Assembly (NCBI GenBank): GCA_002150815.3
Contig: NDFF03000035.1
Location: forward strand, 558,001-622,000
From: Grammothele lineata
Taxonomy: Eukaryota > Basidiomycota > Agaricomycetes > Polyporales > Polyporaceae
Direction of reading: 5' to 3'
Length of the DNA: 64,000 nt
The notes below the pieces were generated by a model, which was given only the letters and a program-made list of their open reading frames with translations, ran no database searches and was not told where the DNA came from. Position numbers and translations under genes: made by a program. Shown here one piece after another: positions 1 through 11,087 of this stretch (its first letter is position 1; each line of letters starts with the position of its first letter).

Positions 1-2861
1 GCACAGAGAGGAGCTCCTGCTCACGCCGCTCGTTCAGCTGGGCCGTGATCCTTGGCTCCCATCCGAAGAGCTTGATCATGCGGATGACGTTCATCACTTG
101 TACGATAGTGCGATCAGCGTATGGTCGAAAATGTGAGATTTGGGGCGTAACTCACTTTCCGTGACCAGCTGCACACGGGAATCGGTCTACAAAGCTTCTG
201 TGAGATCCAAAACTCTGATGCGAGAGATGAAAGAACAAACCCGCTTCATCTTCTCGCGCTGGGTGCTGCGAATGTACTTCGTGATGATACCCGGAATCGG
301 GAGGGAGGCGATCATCGTCGCGAAGCCGACCCACGCACTGTTGAAACGCTCAGCATGAGTCGTGGCATGAGATTCTCCGGGTATACGCACCTCCAGCCAA
401 GGATCTGGTGCAAGAAGATCATGCACAACATGATCTGGAAAGGAGACTCGATGGCTGTTACAGTAGCACATCAGCTCGAGGCACGGCGGACACCACGACA
501 AGAGAAAGAAACGCACTCGCAAAGACGATATGCATACTGGCAAAGTCGAGGCTGTTCAAATCGCTCGACACGAGGTTGTTGATCCTCCCAACGAGGTTCT
601 TGCCTGCCCCTTGCTCCTTCTTCGCCTCCGGCTTCGGCGCCTCCGCCTTCTTCGCGCTCGTCGTGCTCGTGCTGTCCGAGTCCTTGCCTTTGCCCTTGTC
701 CTTACCCTTCACCGTACCGACGGCCGTCGCGGTGCTCGAATCGGCCGAGTGCGACGCCGTGCCGTTGTCCGTCGCTCCGTCGTCTGAGCTTGAGCCCGAT
801 CCGGGGGCCTCGACGTCCGCCTGGGAGGCGTTGTCAGGCGTGCCAACCGCGGTGGGTGCAGCGCTGTCCTCAGCCGCCTCAGTACCGGAGGTCTCGGCTT
901 TCATGCGGATGCGCAGGGCGTGCTCGAAGACGAGCTCGGTGATGATCGCTTGCATGCGCACGTTGACCCGAGTCTGTGCAAGCTGTGAGTCAACAAGACG
1001 GCAGTGTCGTGAGAGGGAAGACGCACCGTCTTGTATACAAACCACTCGTCGGACATACTCTTGAGGATGCGGCCGACAAACAAGAGCACGATCCAGAACC
1101 AGGGCTTGATGGGGAACTTTCCCATGCTACCCGTCTCAAGATAGCTGTGGGTACCGATGAGTCCCGAAAACTCCGAAACAGAACAGGGGACGATACGTAC
1201 ATGAGCAGGTTGTTGATACTGATGGGGGCAGCGAAGGCGGCGACAACCTGCATCCAGGCCATGAGTTAGGATCCCTTCGTAGAGCGGCTTTTTGCTATAC
1301 TCACGGCTGTGATAGACATCGAAGCGAGGTGGCACAACTCGATAACTTTTACAACATGTCAGCGGGGGCCCTGCACGGATACAGTCGTCATACTGACAGA
1401 ACACCCGAATGAGCTTGATGGCGAGGTGCGTCTTAGCCTTGTTCACCATAGGATCCAGTGACTGGCGAAGATCATCACAATTAGCAAATACAGCCCCTCC
1501 GGCAGAAAGGAAGAAACGTACTGGGAAGCTGTCACCAACGAGGTTGCGCAGGTGGTCGAAGTCCGACAATGGTGGGAGCAGGTCGAAGGGAAGGTGGGGC
1601 ATTTTGTAGGCGATCCACACAATCGGAGACATGAAAGTGTACGTGAGCAGAGACCATGCAGGGGCGATCTGCTCCGGCGAGGCCTCTAGAATCTCCTGTA
1701 GCATACAATGAGTACCGAGGGGGTAGGAACCCACAACTACGTTAGACGTACCTTAGGGTTGATGGGCTCATATTTGCGAGGGATCGCGAGGGGGATGATG
1801 AAGCCCGCGATAGAGAGAAGAGCGACCTTCACCCACATGAGAGGACCCTCGGCGGCATCGGCAGGTGTGAGCGTCACGGTCGCGTACGGCCAGACGTCAC
1901 GGTACATGTATGCGCCCCAGAGCACGGCGAGGACCCAAGAGCCATGCGCGTACGCGCGGAAGCTGACATGCTTTCCACCGAAAAGCGAGAGCAGGCCGAG
2001 GAGGGAGAGATATGCCTACGGAAGGAGGAAGGTTAGCGTTTGTATTGAGCTCTGCCGTAACACGAAGAACACGCAGATGGGCGCCCGAATAGGTCCAATC
2101 ATGTGGGTTCTTCTCGTCAGCAGTCGCGTGCTCGGCAGGAAGACCGTGCTAATGAACGCGTCTCTTCTGAACCTCCGGTGCGGCGTACTCGCGGGAGCTA
2201 TGAAGAGTCAAGACCGGTAGTGCGCACCCTGGGAGAGAGCACCCCTGCGAACGCACATTACACGAGCAGCGGTTCAGGCCGGCCTGAGAGCAGGCGATAG
2301 GCACATGACAGACTGCGCGACTTGTACGAGGGGACAAGGATAACAGGGTGTATGCGGAAGACAACTCACGTAAAGCGCGCCCTGGATGATAGACAGGACG
2401 TGGGCGAAGTCGAGCCCGTGCGCCGAAGTCGTCTCCTCGTCCTTCGTGAAGGTGGAGACAAGTTGCGCGAGCGAGATGCCGAACAGCGCGAGCACCTCGA
2501 CGACTTGCACGGCTCTGTACGCGAAGATCTCCCAGCCTCCCACGATTTCTAGCTTCTTGCGGAACCACGAGAGGTTCTCCCCCTCACTCGACGCATCTTC
2601 GTCTTCGGACTGGCGGTAGGCGTCCTTGGCGGACTGGGCGAGGAAGACGAGTACAGAGAACGCGCCGACGTAGGCGGAGACGACGAGAGAGTCGAGCCAA
2701 GGGCTGGGGGAAGACGCGGTCAGCGACGCGTCTTCCGCGGAGAAACGCGTACCCTGCCGGTCGGGTTCGACGTACCTTTCGGTGACCGAGGCGATAGTGG
2801 CCCCCGAGGACGTGAGGGGGACCTGCGCGACGTCGTAGAACCAGTCTATAGGCCGGTCCAT
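1..2861 (-). CDS. ABCC (MRP-type) ABC transporter, N-terminal part, cut by window edge
   Basis: Start ATG is at 2861-2859. The first exon encodes an N-terminal membrane region (TMD0-like) and ends at a GTGAGT donor near 2368. Exons near 1755-2013, 1560-1700 and 1000-1260 follow. A long exon at about 540-985 carries the conserved ABCC stretch 'QAIITELVFEHALRIR', then a low-complexity Ser/Ala/Asp/Lys-rich insertion of about 95 residues, then 'NLVGRINNLVSSDLN'. Near the left edge the frame reads 'VMNVIRMIKLFGWEP', the usual loop in the first transmembrane domain, so both nucleotide-binding domains lie outside the window. The family exports conjugated or amphipathic compounds across plasma or vacuolar membranes; the substrate cannot be told. 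It is a diverged paralogue of the complete gene at 52.3-58.6 kb. Inner exon borders are approximate. Confidence 0.85.
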
Positions 2862-3284
2862 GACTCTACGCTCGCTGTATGCGCGCGTGAACTGGACTGG
2901 TGGCTCTTAGACGGGCGGAGGTGGAGGTGGGGGTGGGGAAGAGAGAGAGACGCGTCGTGCTAAGCGCGGGGTGGAATTCTGCAGAGATCCTGTTGACCGC
3001 GATCAATCAAACTGAGTTTTGTATAGTCCCGTGAAGGCGACTCGTTATCTCTGACTCGAGAGACGAGGCGGTGCCGCGATCACCAGGTTCTTCGAGCCGC
3101 GGGGACCCTGGGCCGTTCGCACTTGTCGCCATGTGCTCCTTGGGCGTTGGGCAAGTTGGCTTCGCACGCCTGACGAAGCTTACAACTGGGGAGAAGTGGG
3201 CGGATGCTATAGACCCGTCTTTCGGCCTTTGCTCGAACACATTCCAGTTCTCTCCTTTTCACTTGTGTGCGGCATTGACGAAAT
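2862..3284. other. Upstream region of the ABC transporter
   Basis: No coding frame is supportable. The stretch just 5' of the transporter start is purine-rich on the + strand (GGTGGAGG-type runs near 2915-2950). It probably holds the promoter and 5' leader of that gene, plus the 3' end of the small gene on its other side. Confidence 0.4.
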
Positions 3285-3706
3285 TTACCCCGAATCGTCC
3301 AGCTGAACATCGACCCCTTCACCAAGTACACACAATGCACATGCCTTCGCGGCCGGGAATGCCGACATAAGCATTTTCCCGGCCCCCGATGCCTCGGAGT
3401 TCAGTTCAAACCTACTACCCAAAATAGATGCCATCAATGTGATGGGCAGATCGGGTAGATCGAGGGCGACGGGCGTATCGAGAGCGAAGGCACGCAAGCG
3501 TCCCGGCTCTTGAGGTGGCAGTGATCTCTGCCAGGGCGAGATCAGGGCATGACCGGAAGCGATCTTACACCGAATCCGCCATGGTAAGAGAATGGGTCTC
3601 GTCTGTGTCAGAGGATGAGAAAGATGAAGAGAATACTTACGAATCTCAGCTGCACAGTATTTTCACTATTCGTTGGACTCCACTGCGCGGCAATGTCCTT
3701 AATCAT
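3285..3706 (-). CDS. small hypothetical two-exon gene, possibly a broken longer gene
   Basis: Unrecognised. Exon 1 (3706-3641) begins 'MIKDIAAQWSPTNSENTV' and ends at a perfect GTAAGT donor. Exon 2 (3602-3285) continues in phase for 106 codons to TAA, giving 127 residues; the intron is 38 nt, very short. Upstream of the ATG another frame (about 3835-3710) is strongly protein-like ('AYYAEAWAQGATCSFETRD') but meets TGA one base out of register. The gene may therefore be a longer one with a single-base frameshift, and the ATG used here may be internal. No domain seen. Confidence 0.35.
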
Positions 3707-3945
3707 CGCTTCAGGTACGTGCCAGCGCCATCGTCACGCGTTTCAAAGGAGCATGTTGCACCCTGAGCCCAGGCCTCAGCGTAATACGCGTGAACATTCG
3801 CCTCCGATGATTCAATCTTCACTACTTAGTCATTACATATGGAACCGCCAGAGTACTTAACCTGTGATAAGAGCAAATGGGAGTGACTCCAAGCTTCCTC
3901 AGACGAGATTTAATGTACCATCGGCTAACGTCGTAACTGAACACT

Positions 3946-4993
3946 TCAAGTCCTCAAGGGTACAACAGCTCGAGGAACTTCCTCTATCACATCATCATCG
4001 AATGGCGATCGTTGTTCCTCCGACAACGCTGCATGATCCAGTCAGACCTACTCGGGTAGCACGCGTTCAAGTGACTCACCCTGCGTGCTCTGCCTGATCT
4101 CTGAAGTCGGACGGGACTCCTCCGCCCGTGATGAGTGTTTGGGCGGCATGCCTCCATACGCATCACGAATGAACCATCATCAATTCGAGTCACCAGCTGA
4201 CCGGGGAAAGCACGACTCACCTGGCCCAATCTCTCCCCGACCCGGCTCCACTTTCGCACTAACAAGCCCAACGAAGCTCACCCGCCCAGCTTTCCGCGCC
4301 TGCGCCATGGACATAGACGCAACTGCAGCCGCGGGAGCGCTCAGGCCCTCGCTCTCCGTAACAGGGAGCCCATCTACACCAAGTATCGTCCTTCTCCTCT
4401 CGTTCTCCCCACCCGGGTCCCTCACAGCCAGACTCTGGGCGAACTGCGCAGAGGGCGCGCGCCGTCGGTCTCGTCGGCGCTTCCACCACCAGCTCGCGGC
4501 CCACACGCAGCATGCGAGGACGAGAGCTCCTGCAATGGCGACGAAGGTGATGAGGAGGGTTGGGATTGCGGCTGGGGGGTGGAGGGTTTCTGAATCAGAC
4601 GTGCCAGTAGGCTCGGTGGACCTGGAAGATCCGGGGGGTGTACTGAAGAAGCTGCCGTCGCCGGTGTCGCTGGTTGAGACATCGAGGTCTACGTGAGGTA
4701 CGATGATCGTTGGACAGGAAGGGGTGGCGCTCAGAACGGGAGGGATTGGAGAGGGGAAAGTTGATGAGGGCGTATAATCGTAAGATAATGGAGCAACCTG
4801 TATGTCGCGTCTTTGCTGCATCCTTCAGACAAGAATGAAAGGTGAGACACAGATAGCCGTACCTTTGAATTGCTGGCGCGTCATACCAACCCGACGAGGC
4901 GTCTCCTGTTAGATGCGCGAGCGAAGCTCCCAAAACATGTTGGCATGAAAAAGGCAGAGAGAAGAAGGCCACAGCTGTCCGCCTAGAGAACAT
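3946..4993 (-). CDS. type I single-pass membrane protein, unknown function
   Basis: Exon 1 starts at 4993 with a signal-peptide-like segment (basic 'MFSRR', then a hydrophobic stretch to 'GAS'). A short intron follows (donor at 4862 or, in the same phase, about 24 nt earlier; acceptor at 4823). Exon 2 (4822-4221) encodes a Ser/Thr/Pro-rich ectodomain, one transmembrane helix ('PTLLITFVAIAGALVLACCV') stopped by 'KRRRDRRR', and a cytosolic tail. A 21-nt microexon (4100-4080) and a last exon (4028-3946) bring the frame to TGA at 'EEVPRAVVPLRT'. All phases agree. This ectodomain/TM/basic-stop plan is common among uncharacterised basidiomycete surface proteins. Function unknown; the microexon is the least certain part. 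Confidence 0.6.
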
Positions 4994-5934
4994 GATGAAT
5001 CGTTGGCAACGTTAGAGGGATCATACAGCGCCGGGGTATCCTATGAGAGTACGACGAGGTTGCGGCCCAGCGAGCAGATGGCAGGATGTCCCAGGAACCC
5101 TAAGACCGCTGACCCTGTGCTTTTCATTGTTCATCCCACGTGTGCCTACCACAAGAAGCCCTGCGGTAGAGGCATTAACACAAAAAGCCCCGAACATTGT
5201 ATAGGCGAAAGTACCCGAATCCGAGTCGGAGCGCGCGCTATGAGAACCACATACCAGTACGACGCCGATTGAGAAGAGCCAATCGGACGAAGGTGATAGG
5301 TTCTTTGTGAACAGCTTCCAGGCACGTAGGAGCGACCTCTTCGACTTTGCAGATAGATTGAAAATGGTGCTGAATTCGTGAGGGAGCTGGCGCCGGACAA
5401 AGTTCAACTGGATGCAATCGGGCGCCGGAACGTCTAGCATCACTGCGGCGTGTCGGTGGAAGACGCAACGGGGTCTTTCGTTAGGCACCTGTGATGAGCG
5501 CGGAAGATATGTGTCGGACGGCATAAGCATGTGTATTGCAGAAGCAGAGAGAAACACGGGTACTAAGCCGCGAGATGCGAGTTGGTAGTCGGATGCTGAG
5601 CGCACGGCGCTCAAAGCGACGGGATTAGGCTCGGTGACGCCCGTTCCACGTGGCGCCAGATGACATCATTGTATAGCACAACGCCATCATCCACTGTCCG
5701 TCTTTCAAGTTCTGCCTGGGCAGAGGTTCAAGTCCGCTCGTTGCTCTCTGATGCACAAGCGTAAACTAGTTTGTCTTGCGCACCCACTTTCTTGAGGATA
5801 CAGAAACAGCGTGAACGCGCATATATGAACACCTAGATGATTTTCTACTCCGTGGTAGGCGGATCTACGAGTACTATTGTACAACAAGTTACAAGTTACA
5901 GGATAGGAGATTGTGCACCAATATTAACCAATTC
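4994..5934. other. intergenic stretch with the 5' flank of the tandem-duplicated block
   Basis: A minus-strand open frame (5614-5021) can be spliced into hydrophobic peptides such as 'LVPVFLSASAIHMLMPSD', but no convincing gene emerges. The part from about 5480 to 5660 reappears, diverged, at about 7540-7770, with shared + strand words such as GTGATGAGCGCGG, AGAGAGAAACACG and CTCGGTGACGCCCGTT. Indels between the copies are not multiples of three, so the conservation looks like duplicated flanking DNA and not coding sequence. Confidence 0.4.
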
Positions 5935-7021
5935 TCACATCCTAACTTCCAGCTGCGGAAGCCACTCGTATACCCCAAACGCGAGATGCTTTCTTCTGAG
6001 CGCCACGAGATATACGTTGTTGAGGCTCACGGAGCTAGGTCCCACAACGCCAACCGGACGAGCGCCGCCAGCCCGTACGCGCCTCTTGCACAAATGTCTC
6101 TGATGGTAGGAGCAGACCCCCTGTTCAGCCGTAGAGCATATATAAATACAAAGAGAAAGCGTACCTGGTGCAACCACCATCGCACAACCCTGACGACGAC
6201 CGCCCCCACCAGGGCGTGGTAGAAGATGCATGCCTCCGCACCCTCTGTCTGTTTAAACAGGAGCTTCTCCCTCTTCAGAACCATGTCACGAGCGGAGTGC
6301 TCAGGCCACTGCAAGCGAAACAGGTCGGTAAGTTGTACCAGGCGTGAGCACCGATCACAGTCAAGGCCATCAGTGTACTCACAATCGGGCTGCTGGGAGC
6401 GGCAATGCGCACGGTTGGGCCCTTCACTACGCTGCATACGCACCTCCCTGGCCCATCCAGCTGCTGGACAAGAGAGCGTGTCAGCGCCATCACCACACGG
6501 CCTAGTTCTTCGCCCGCAAGTTGGGGCTCCGAGAGACGGAGGCCTATCTGGCCTCCCGATGTGACAGGGAGCGCGAAGGTCTCGTCCACACCAGGAGGAA
6601 GAGGAATCGACACAACAGATGGCGGGGGCGGGAGGTTGATCGGGACAGAGGGGATGGCGGTAGGCGGTGCCGGAAAGTCGGACAAGTGCGCTGGAGGAGT
6701 GTCTAATTCACTGACGGCTTCGTGAGCGGGCAAACCTTCGCCGAAGTTGGCATCGGAGCCAGAGGAGTCGGAGGGTCTGGACGAGAGGTACCCGAGAGGC
6801 ACCGCGGGCTTTCTGCTGAAGCGGGCTGTGAGCCCGTGGTAGTAACGCCAATCGTTCACGCCGGTATTTGGAGGAAACTGGATAGGGATGTCAGTGCCAG
6901 CCTCGAACAGCTCACGAAGAAGATCGAGCTGGACATCGTCTCGGCGTACCTGAATCTGTACCTGGCCTGGCGGCACTGCAGCGGGAACGCTAATCTTGGC
7001 CGGGCGGTCATAATAGGCCAT
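5935..7021 (-). CDS. unrecognised lineage-specific protein, tandem copy 1
   Basis: ATG at 7021. The long first exon reaches the GTGAGT donor after 6383; a possible extra in-frame intron sits near 6952-6905. Exon 6308-6165 and last exon 6099-5935 join in phase 0 and end at TGA, giving about 315 residues. Visible features are 'WRYYHGLTARFS', a proline-rich linker, 'SGGQIGLRLSEPQ', 'RCVCSVVKGPTVRIAAPSSP', 'WPEHSARDMVLKREKLLF', a hydrophobic segment ending 'VVRWW', and a C-terminal block 'NVYLVALRR...VYEWLPQLEVR'. No known domain is recognised. The copy at 8116-9213 shares all these blocks and the same intron positions, which supports the model. Confidence 0.6.
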
Positions 7022-8115
7022 TTTGTGTGAGCGGTGGTCAGGGCTGGTAGGCGTCGGAGGTCGTGTGTTCAGCGCCGATGATTTCCCGGCCGTGTGATGG
7101 AATAGCGAGAATGAAGCCTGACGGAGGAACAGTCAGAATAAGACGTTTGAGACCTCTTATAGGTCCACCCATCGAAAGACAAAGCTAGAGACGGCGCCGC
7201 TCGAAGTACGCTCTGTGTGCCACAGACGGCTCAAGCGCTTTGCTGATGACATTTCTGTGGCGCACGAGCTCTCGAAGTTGTGGTTTGGGGCTATTGTTCA
7301 CCCATCCAAAAATCGTTCGTTGCGACCGTTAAAGCTTCAGAAGGCGGCGCTTGTCCTGCGACTGAGGTAGAGTCCATGACGGCATGCCGCCATCAGTGTA
7401 CATAACATCTACCACAACGCCCTTGTATGCGCGGCGGTATGCCGCGAGATGGAGGAGGGGTCGCTGGAGAGCTTGAACTTGCCGGATCCTGGTAACTTCT
7501 GCCATCGGCTGGAGCAATGGGTATTAGTAGAGCCTCGGTGGACGTGGAAGGCAGGGGAATCTTTCGTTAGGTATCTGTGATGAGCGCGGAGCAGATATGT
7601 CGGACGGCATGGATACTTGTATTGTATATGCAGAGAGAAACACGAGCAGTGGGGCAGCCACCGAATGCGAGTTGGTGGTTGGATGCTGAGCGCAGTGCGC
7701 ACTGCGCACAGCGCGAGAGTCAAAGCGGCAGCATCACTACGCTCGGTGACGCCCGTTGAGTCCACGTGGCAATGACGAGGTGGCACGACGCCGTGATCGT
7801 CGGGCCTAACTTCAAGATGTCCCTCCATTACCTCGCCCCTCGCTTGTCTTTGACGCATGAACAAGGACTGACACACGTTAGATGAGTGAGATTCATGCAA
7901 CTGTTCGAAAATCCAGACATACGGTTCATTATATAAACGATCGCGCGCGTGCATGTTATGTGCATACTGGACTACGAGCTGCAGAACGTATACTACCGAT
8001 CATGATGCCTTCGCCCCAAGTACGTGACCGGAGGCTGCTATAGTCTAAGGCCCCGTATCTACTCTCAAACGTTTTCTGATAGAACATAGACTCTTAGTGA
8101 ACCGTGGAACTGTTC
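7022..8115. other. spacer between the tandem copies
   Basis: Contains the upstream region of copy 1 (7022-7320), a BTB-gene relic (7329-7505, listed separately), the second copy of the duplicated flank (about 7540-7770), and roughly 300 nt (7800-8110) with no supportable coding signal. Confidence 0.4.
7329..7505 (-). pseudogene. relic of a BTB-family gene (middle part only)
   Basis: The minus strand reads 'LAAYRRAYKGVVVDVMYTDG' then 'GMPSWTLPQSQDKRRLLK'. This matches the middle of the intact BTB gene at 9838-11087 ('RIAAYRRICKDAAADVVRTD', 'GMPPWILLQWQDKYRFLK'). Just upstream, a different frame reads 'GSGKFKLSSDP', matching 'TSKFKLSGEP' of the same gene, so at least one frameshift separates the halves. 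The N-terminal BTB domain and the C-terminal CxxC region are absent. It sits next to the end of the duplicated block and is probably a fragment left by local rearrangement. Confidence 0.7.
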
Positions 8116-9213
8116 TCACAATCTCACTTCCAGCTGCGGAAGCCACTCGTACACATTAACCGCGAGATGTCGCCTCCTGATAGCCACAAGATACACGTTG
8201 TCGAGGCCCACGGAGCTAGGTCCCACAACACTAAGTTGGCGGGGTTTTCCAGCTTGTATGCTTTTCATGCACAAATGTCTCTGAAGGAGGAAAACGACTT
8301 AGCATTGACACTAGAGGGTATACAAGGGCAAAACATACCTCCACCGACCACCATCGCAAAGTCGTAGCGACCACTCCCGCAACGAGGACGCGCCAGAAGA
8401 TGCACGGCTTCGCATCCTCGTTCTCCTTGAATACGAGTGTTGCCCTCTTCAAGACTAAATCGCGTACGGAGTACTCAGACCACTGCAAGCGAAACATGTC
8501 AGCAAGTTGATTCGGCCGTAATCACGGCCCGCGTGCGGGGGATGGAAGCACTTACAATCGGGCTGCTCGGAGCGGCAAAGCGCACGGTTGGGCCCGCGAA
8601 TGCGCTGCACACACATCTTTTCTGTCCGTCCAGGTGCCGGACGATCAAAAACGTTGACGCCAACAACGCTCGGGCTGGATCCCCGCCTACTACAGGTTGG
8701 ATTTCCGAGAGACGGAGGCCCATCTTGCCGCCCGAAGTGACGGGGAACACGACGGCCTCATCTACACCGAGTGGAAGAGGGATAGGTACAACCGATGGCC
8801 GGTGCAGGAGATGGGTAGAGGTAGAGGGGATAGCGGCCGTGGAGAGCGGCGCAGGGTAGTCGGGCAGGCGCACTAGAGGAGGATCGAATGGGATGACGTG
8901 TTCGTAAGCGGACAGACCTTCGCCAGGGCCGGCACCGGAATCAGCGCCGTTGTGGGAGAACGCGGACAAGAGGAATCCAAGAGGCCCCACGGCTTCATCC
9001 ACGGAGTCGCTGAAACGAGCGCGGGGTCCGTTGTAGTAGCGCCACTTGTGAGGATTGGTCCCTGGGGGATGCTGGGTACCGGCGTCGGCGCTAACCTTTT
9101 CGAAAGGTTCATGAGCGACGTTGAAATGGATATCGTTGGAGTGAATTTAATCTCGCACGTACCTTCGGAGCTACCATGGGGGCGCTACTCTCGGTTTTGA
9201 ATTGATGGGCCAT
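8116..9213 (-). CDS. unrecognised lineage-specific protein, tandem copy 2
   Basis: ATG at 9213 ('MAHQFKTESSAPMVAPK'), GTACGT donor after 9163. The next exon opens near 9097 and carries 'WRYYNGPRARFSD', 'SGGKMGLRLSEIQP' and 'RCVCSAFAGPTVRFAAPSSP'. After a GTAAGT intron comes 'WSEYSVRDLVLKRATLVF' and 'TTLRWW'. The last exon reads 'RHLCMKSIQAGK' to 'VYEWLPQLEVRL' and TGA at 8118-8116. Same orientation and intron positions as copy 1 about 2.2 kb away. The linker between the first two blocks differs strongly, whereas the C-terminal exon is nearly unchanged, which suggests unequal constraint. No known domain; function unknown. Confidence 0.6.
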
Positions 9214-9837
9214 GTTTCCTCTTGGGCAGTCCGTTTGGATGAGCGTTGAAGGTGGTGATCACTAGCGGCGAGCGTCGATCGTAGTGTAGCGTAGTGTGAA
9301 AAGAACGTAGCAGAAGAGCAGTCAAGTTACGATGCATGTGTTCCATTTTATAAGCCTACCCACCGAGGGCTCAGACTGGAGAGGGTGTCGCTTTAGCTTG
9401 GTGTGCCACAAATGGCTCAATGACGATGACATTTCAGTGATACGCAAGCCTTTGACGTGGTGGCCATTGCCGCTGTTCGCAAAGCGTTCGCGGCGACCCA
9501 AAACTACCTGTCACAGAAAGGCAGGTCAACACGGCCTAGGTTAAACGTAATGGACAGCGGAATCACCGGAAGACATTGTTGGGAACGACAGATTCGGGAA
9601 CATTTAGCGTCACGATTCGCTGTTCACGCAGTGCGATGACAACACCGAATGCCAAGAAGACGAAAAGGCTGCTATTGCATCTTACCAAGATTACATCGTG
9701 CACAAGCATCTGTACAGCGTCCATGGTCGTCGCAATGCCATAATGAATACTGTCTAAACCTGACTTGGGGGAATGGTGGAGACAAAGTCACAGGGTTCAT
9801 CACCATCATGAGCGTCGTACACTGGCGAACACATGTG
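9214..9837. other. intergenic, no gene seen
   Basis: Upstream region of tandem copy 2 and downstream of the BTB gene. Short + strand frames (9332-9544, 9649-9837) show no homology-like pattern and no splice structure. Confidence 0.4.
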
Positions 9838-11087
9838 TTAGACGTGTTTGTGAGCATGAGGGTGCGGGAGAGACTCGCCGCCGCCTCCGGAGACGTGCCG
9901 CCGACGATAAACGTTGTAGAAGTAATCATAGACGGGCCAAACGAGTTTCTGCGACACGAGACACTCAGTGATTCATCACGACTCGGTGGAATGGCACTCA
10001 CGTCAGACGGAAGGAGGTAGTTGGTCTTCACAGATGACACAAGCGTGCTTGAATCGTCGTCGTCATACTCATCGCGACGGCCAAGCTCGAAAGGAACCTG
10101 ACTTCCAATCAATGCCACGCGGAAGCGTCGCAGACGTTGGGCACTCACCGAGCTGATAGCCTCCTCGATGGCCTCCTCTAAGATCTTGCTGAACTCCTCG
10201 AGATCCCAGAACACCTGGCCGGCGCACTTCTTGCAACGCATGCCTTTCTCCGCCGCTCGCCTCACGAGGTCCCGCTGGCGCGCGACGGCCGAATTAAGCC
10301 TCTCGCCACTTTCCAGCGAGCTGCGAACGCTGTCCATATACTCGATCCACCACTCCGGGACGGTGATAGTCTCATGGACCCGTTTGTTCCACTTCAGAAC
10401 ATGCTTCGGGAGTGACTTGCAGTCGTCCCCGCACTCCTTCAGGAAGCGGTACTTGTCCTGCCATTGGAGCAAGATCCATGGCGGCATGCCGCCATCGGTA
10501 CGCACAACGTCCGCTGCAGCGTCCTTACAAATGCGGCGGTATGCGGCGATGCGGCGGAGGGGCTCCCCGGAGAGCTTGAACTTGCTGGTGAGCTCGACCA
10601 TCGATGGAAGCGGGTATATGAGGCTGTGGCGGGCGGCTGCGCGCGCGACGTCCGGCATATCTGCATCGGCGGCGAGGGTGTACACAGCGAGGGGGTTGGA
10701 GGAGAGGTGTTCGGGATGGAGGAGGTATGAGCGCATCCGCGACTTGACGCTGAGAGCGCAGTAGCGCTTGGAGATGGCGATAATGTCGGCGATGGTCTCA
10801 AGAGGGAGGGAGGCTGGCTCAGGGACCGGGTATATGAATCGAAGGAAGAGGCCGAGGGTCTCGGACGGCTCGGCAAGAGGGAGGCGCGGGCGGGCGTGGT
10901 GTCTTCGAGAACGTGTGAGCCGCGGGATCTCAGAAGCGAGCCGACGGATGTCCTCGGCGAGGACGGTAGAGGCCATTGAAAGTGTTTGCTTGTGGACTCG
11001 AAATTCAACATTGTCGCTGGAAACGAGGACCAAATTCGAGTCCTTGCCGTCGAATGGTGCGGAGACGCGTGTCGTAAAAGGGGGCAT
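9838..11087 (-). CDS. BTB/POZ domain protein
   Basis: ATG at 11087 ('MPPFTTRVSAPFDGKDSNLV'). The frame stays open further upstream, but this start places the BTB fold at the N-terminus, as in the sibling genes. The BTB region runs over about residues 10-120 ('NVEFRVHKQTLSMAS', then 'AISKRYCALSVK'), followed by the family's alpha-helical middle. A CKKC motif precedes a roughly 25-residue helix ending 'EEAISS'. Introns of 51 nt and 53 nt (the second from 10009) link to a tail 'DKLVWPVYDYFYNVYRRRHV' and TAA at 9840-9838; total 381 residues. The first intron is an in-frame multiple of three and could be retained. BTB domains dimerise and often recruit cullin-3 ligases; a specific role here is unknown. 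Confidence 0.75.

Noticed and set aside
408..1064. 218-codon + strand frame
   Set aside because: Shadow of the low-complexity exon of the ABC transporter on the minus strand; no motif or start context.
5021..5614. Possible small membrane protein on the minus strand
   Set aside because: Its counterpart at 7.5-7.7 kb carries non-triplet indels, and no consistent splice model was found.
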